In this document: positions 4,304 through 5,888 of the stretch, piece by piece
Layout of the letters: every line of letters starts with the position of its first letter
Numbering within the stretch: position 1 is the first letter of the stretch
From: Parcubacteria group bacterium Greene0416_79
GTDB lineage: Bacteria > Patescibacteriota > Minisyncoccia > Phycocordibacterales > UBA10002
Length of the DNA stretch: 5,888 nt
Direction of reading: 5' to 3'
Assembly: GCA_007375655.1 (NCBI GenBank)
Contig: VMES01000020.1
Span: 1 to 5,888 of the forward strand
Translations under genes and position numbers: made by a program
Notes under the pieces: model-generated
The model's database searches: none
What the model saw: the letters and a program-made list of their open reading frames with translations, nothing else
What the model was told of the DNA's origin: nothing

Positions 4304-5568
4304 TCTATCATGGCGGCCAGGCCCTCTTCATCTCCGCCCTCTTTTTCCTCATCCTCTCTCTTACGATAGTGCAGGGCGTTACTCATCCAGTGCTTAACCG
4401 CGTTGAGTCGGCTCGCGGGGTGGAACAGAGCGCCGAGAGTTTCTATCTTGCCGAGGGGGTACTCGCGGACGTACTCTACCGGCTCATGAAGAATATGCCA
4501 GTTGATGATGCGGAAACGATTGCCTTGGGCGGCGGAAGCGCAACCGCAACGACCACCTCTACGGCGAACGGAAAAGAAGTGACTACGGAAGGAAACCGAA
4601 GCGGGTATCTGCGTAAAGGGCGCGCCGGCCTTCGGACGGGAAGTGGGGCATCCTTTCACTACGGCGTGCAATCGGGCACCGGCGGCATACATCTCAAGAA
4701 CACCTCGCTCGTCGTCGGCAATGTCTCTGCCAATGGACCGGTAACCGGAGAAAACTCAAATCTGGTCAAAGGCGATGTCATCTCCGCCGGAGCGAGCGGG
4801 CTCATAGACGGGGTGCACGCGACGAGTTCGGCGCGCGCGCATACCATTAGAGACGCGTTCATAGAAGGCGACGCGTACTACCAGACAATCTCAAACACGA
4901 CCGTGCAGGGCGCGCTCCATCCGGGAAGCGCGGACCAAGCGACATCCTCGCTTCCCATACCCGATGCGCAGATAGAGGAGTGGAAGAGCGATGCAGCCGC
5001 GGGCGGAAGCGCCGCCTGTAGCGGCGGTACATACACTGTATCCGGTTCGGTCTCGCTTGGCCCCAAAAAAATCCCCTGCAACCTCACGATTGGCGGGAGC
5101 GATGAGGTAACGCTCGGGGGACATCTGTGGGTGGAAGGGGACATTGAGATCGCCAACACCGCCTCCGTGCGAATAGACGCCTCGCTCGGAGAAAAGAGTG
5201 TCGCGGTCATCGCGGATAAACCGTCAAGCGAGACAACCTCCGGCAAAATTAATCTCAAAAATTCCGCGGTCTTCTACGGGTCGGGTAACCCAGATTCATT
5301 CATTCTCTTTATATCTCAAAACAGAAGCGCCGAGGCCGGTGGAAGCACCGTTGCGATAGAGGTGCAGAACAACGCGGCTGGGAAACTTCTCGTGTATGCT
5401 CCACACGGAGAGATTGTGCTCAAAAACAGCGTGAGCTTAAAGGAAGTGGTTGGGTACAAACTTACCCTAGAGAACAGTGCGCAGGTCATCTACGAGACCG
5501 GACTCGCAGATCTGCTCTTCACTTCCGGCCCGTCGGGCGGCTACACCATTGATTCGTGGCGGGAATGA
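4255..5568 (+). CDS. PilX/GspK-like pilus tip protein with a large beta-rich domain
   Basis: A 437-residue protein whose N-terminus, YHGGQALFISALFFLILSLT (residues 18-37), is a prepilin-like signal cleaved after G21. The Glu5 position is not acidic, as in GspK. Residues 40-80 form a helix (VEQSAESFYLAEGVLADVLYRL) as in PilX-type proteins. From about 150 the sequence is rich in short strand-turn units with G, N, S and V (SLVVGNVSANG, KGDVISAGA, EGDAYYQ), suggesting a beta-helix-like fold that may act as adhesin or tip cap. C255 and C275 are the only cysteines and could form a disulfide. It ends in YTIDSWRE. The start is uncertain: ATG 4255 gives a 21-residue leader, while the in-frame ATG 4291 inside the tandem heptads gives a 9-residue leader. 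It occupies the K position after H-, I- and J-like genes. Confidence 0.8.
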   Translation: MPLPFFVNGQWSMVNGLYHGGQALFISALFFLILSLTIVQGVTHPVLNRVESARGVEQSAESFYLAEGVLADVLYRLMKNMPVDDAETIALGGGSATATTTSTANGKEVTTEGNRSGYLRKGRAGLRTGSGASFHYGVQSGTGGIHLKNTSLVVGNVSANGPVTGENSNLVKGDVISAGASGLIDGVHATSSARAHTIRDAFIEGDAYYQTISNTTVQGALHPGSADQATSSLPIPDAQIEEWKSDAAAGGSAACSGGTYTVSGSVSLGPKKIPCNLTIGGSDEVTLGGHLWVEGDIEIANTASVRIDASLGEKSVAVIADKPSSETTSGKINLKNSAVFYGSGNPDSFILFISQNRSAEAGGSTVAIEVQNNAAGKLLVYAPHGEIVLKNSVSLKEVVGYKLTLENSAQVIYETGLADLLFTSGPSGGYTIDSWRE

Positions 5569-5774
5569 TGTCCCGGGGGAGGTCAGGTACGTGGATGATC
5601 CCTTGCCGCCCCCGCACACCGATTGCCTGAACCACCGGGGAAAGTAAGAGTAAAATGATCGGCCGTCGAAGGCGAGGAAGGACCGGTGAAGGAACGTAGC
5701 GGAAACCAGGGACGCCACATGCACGAGGCCGGCCTTCGTAGGTAATTAATCAAATCAGCAGGGGGAGGTGAGTG
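5569..5774 (+). other. Non-coding leader region upstream of glnA with local dyads
   Basis: No convincing gene lies in these 206 nt. Visible structure includes CGGGGG (5574-5579) complementary to CCCCCG (5609-5614), and CGAAGGC (5667-5673) complementary to GCCTTCG (5732-5738), which would close a 58-nt domain. A perfect 10-bp palindrome, AGGCCGGCCT (5726-5735), overlaps the second. TAAAAT (5651-5656) could be a -10 box but has no good -35. The purine-rich stretch at 5667-5710 looks like structured RNA leader. It does not match the glutamine riboswitch motif I know, nor a clear sigma54 promoter. No terminator for the pilus operon is evident. Confidence 0.35.
5764..5771 (+). promoter_or_regulatory. 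glnA: Strong Shine-Dalgarno sequence of glnA
   Basis: GGAGGTGA is nearly fully complementary to the 3' end of 16S rRNA, with 6 nt between GGAGG and the ATG at 5775. It is the only strong, well-spaced ribosome binding site in the window and fixes the start of the last gene. Confidence 0.85.
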
Positions 5775-5888
5775 ATGGACAAGAATGAACTGATCAAGTT
5801 TGCCCGCGAAAACAAGGTCGAAATCGTCGATTTGAAATTCTGTGACCTGCCGGGACTGTGGCAACACTTTTCCATTCCCGCGTCCGGA
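5775..5888 (+). CDS. glnA: Glutamine synthetase type I, first 38 residues, 3' end outside window
   Basis: The start of the enzyme that makes glutamine from glutamate, ammonia and ATP in the cytoplasm. The visible protein runs MDKNELIKFARENKVEIVDL and then KFCDLPGLWQHFSIPASG. The VDLKFCDLPGLWQHFSIPA stretch is the N-terminal beta-grasp signature of GlnA; an aromatic or charged residue and then QH before the IPA motif is typical. The catalytic barrel lies beyond the window. Leucine codons are three CTG and one TTG, whereas the pilus genes favour CTC and CTT. With the strong ribosome binding site this sets the gene apart from its neighbours. It is on the same strand but has no functional link to pili. 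Confidence 0.88.
   Translation, partial: MDKNELIKFARENKVEIVDLKFCDLPGLWQHFSIPASG

Noticed and set aside
5574..5614. Intrinsic terminator after the pilus operon (CGGGGG/CCCCCG)
   Set aside because: The loop is 29 nt and there is no T-run, so it was not called as a terminator.
5569..5774. Sigma54 promoter for glnA
   Set aside because: No TGGCAC-N5-TTGC-like pair with correct GG/GC spacing could be found convincingly.

Overview
The window is a fragment of a type IV pilus (T4P) assembly locus, all on the + strand. In order it holds the 3' end of the extension ATPase gene pilB, a two-gene toxin-antitoxin module of DinJ/YafQ type, the platform gene pilC, and four genes for class III signal-peptide (prepilin-like) proteins. 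It ends with the first 38 codons of a glutamine synthetase gene. The four pilin-like genes resemble GspH, GspI/PilV, GspJ/PilW and GspK/PilX in that order, which is the order of the minor pseudopilins that form the tip complex of T4P and type II secretion machines. Their products would be processed by a prepilin peptidase and assembled by PilB and PilC into a pilus or its initiating tip.

The style of the pilus part suggests a moderately GC-rich candidate phyla radiation bacterium (Patescibacteria/Parcubacteria-like). The reasons are a PilB without its zinc-binding cysteines, mostly absent Shine-Dalgarno sequences, TATACT-type -10 boxes, and a beta-rich PilX/GspK-like protein of a kind I associate with that group. 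This is inference; there is no marker gene.

The most unusual feature is at the gene junctions. Nearly every gap in the pilus locus is filled by a hairpin-forming element made of short degenerate tandem units in a fixed register (7, 8 or 19 nt). The second arm carries the same kind of units in reverse complement. Unit sequence differs from junction to junction while the architecture is kept. They lie at pilB/toxin-antitoxin (418-568), pilC/pilin 1 (2461-2548), pilin 1/2 (3038-3133), pilin 2/3 (3609-3713) and pilin 3/4 (4212-4303). In the last three, the right arm lies inside the next gene and encodes part of its prepilin leader. I know of no named family with this design.

The last 320 bases look different. 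A 206-nt non-coding stretch with local dyads leads to a near-perfect Shine-Dalgarno sequence and glnA with CTG-rich leucine usage. Either this is an independently regulated, possibly acquired gene, or the contig changes genome here.
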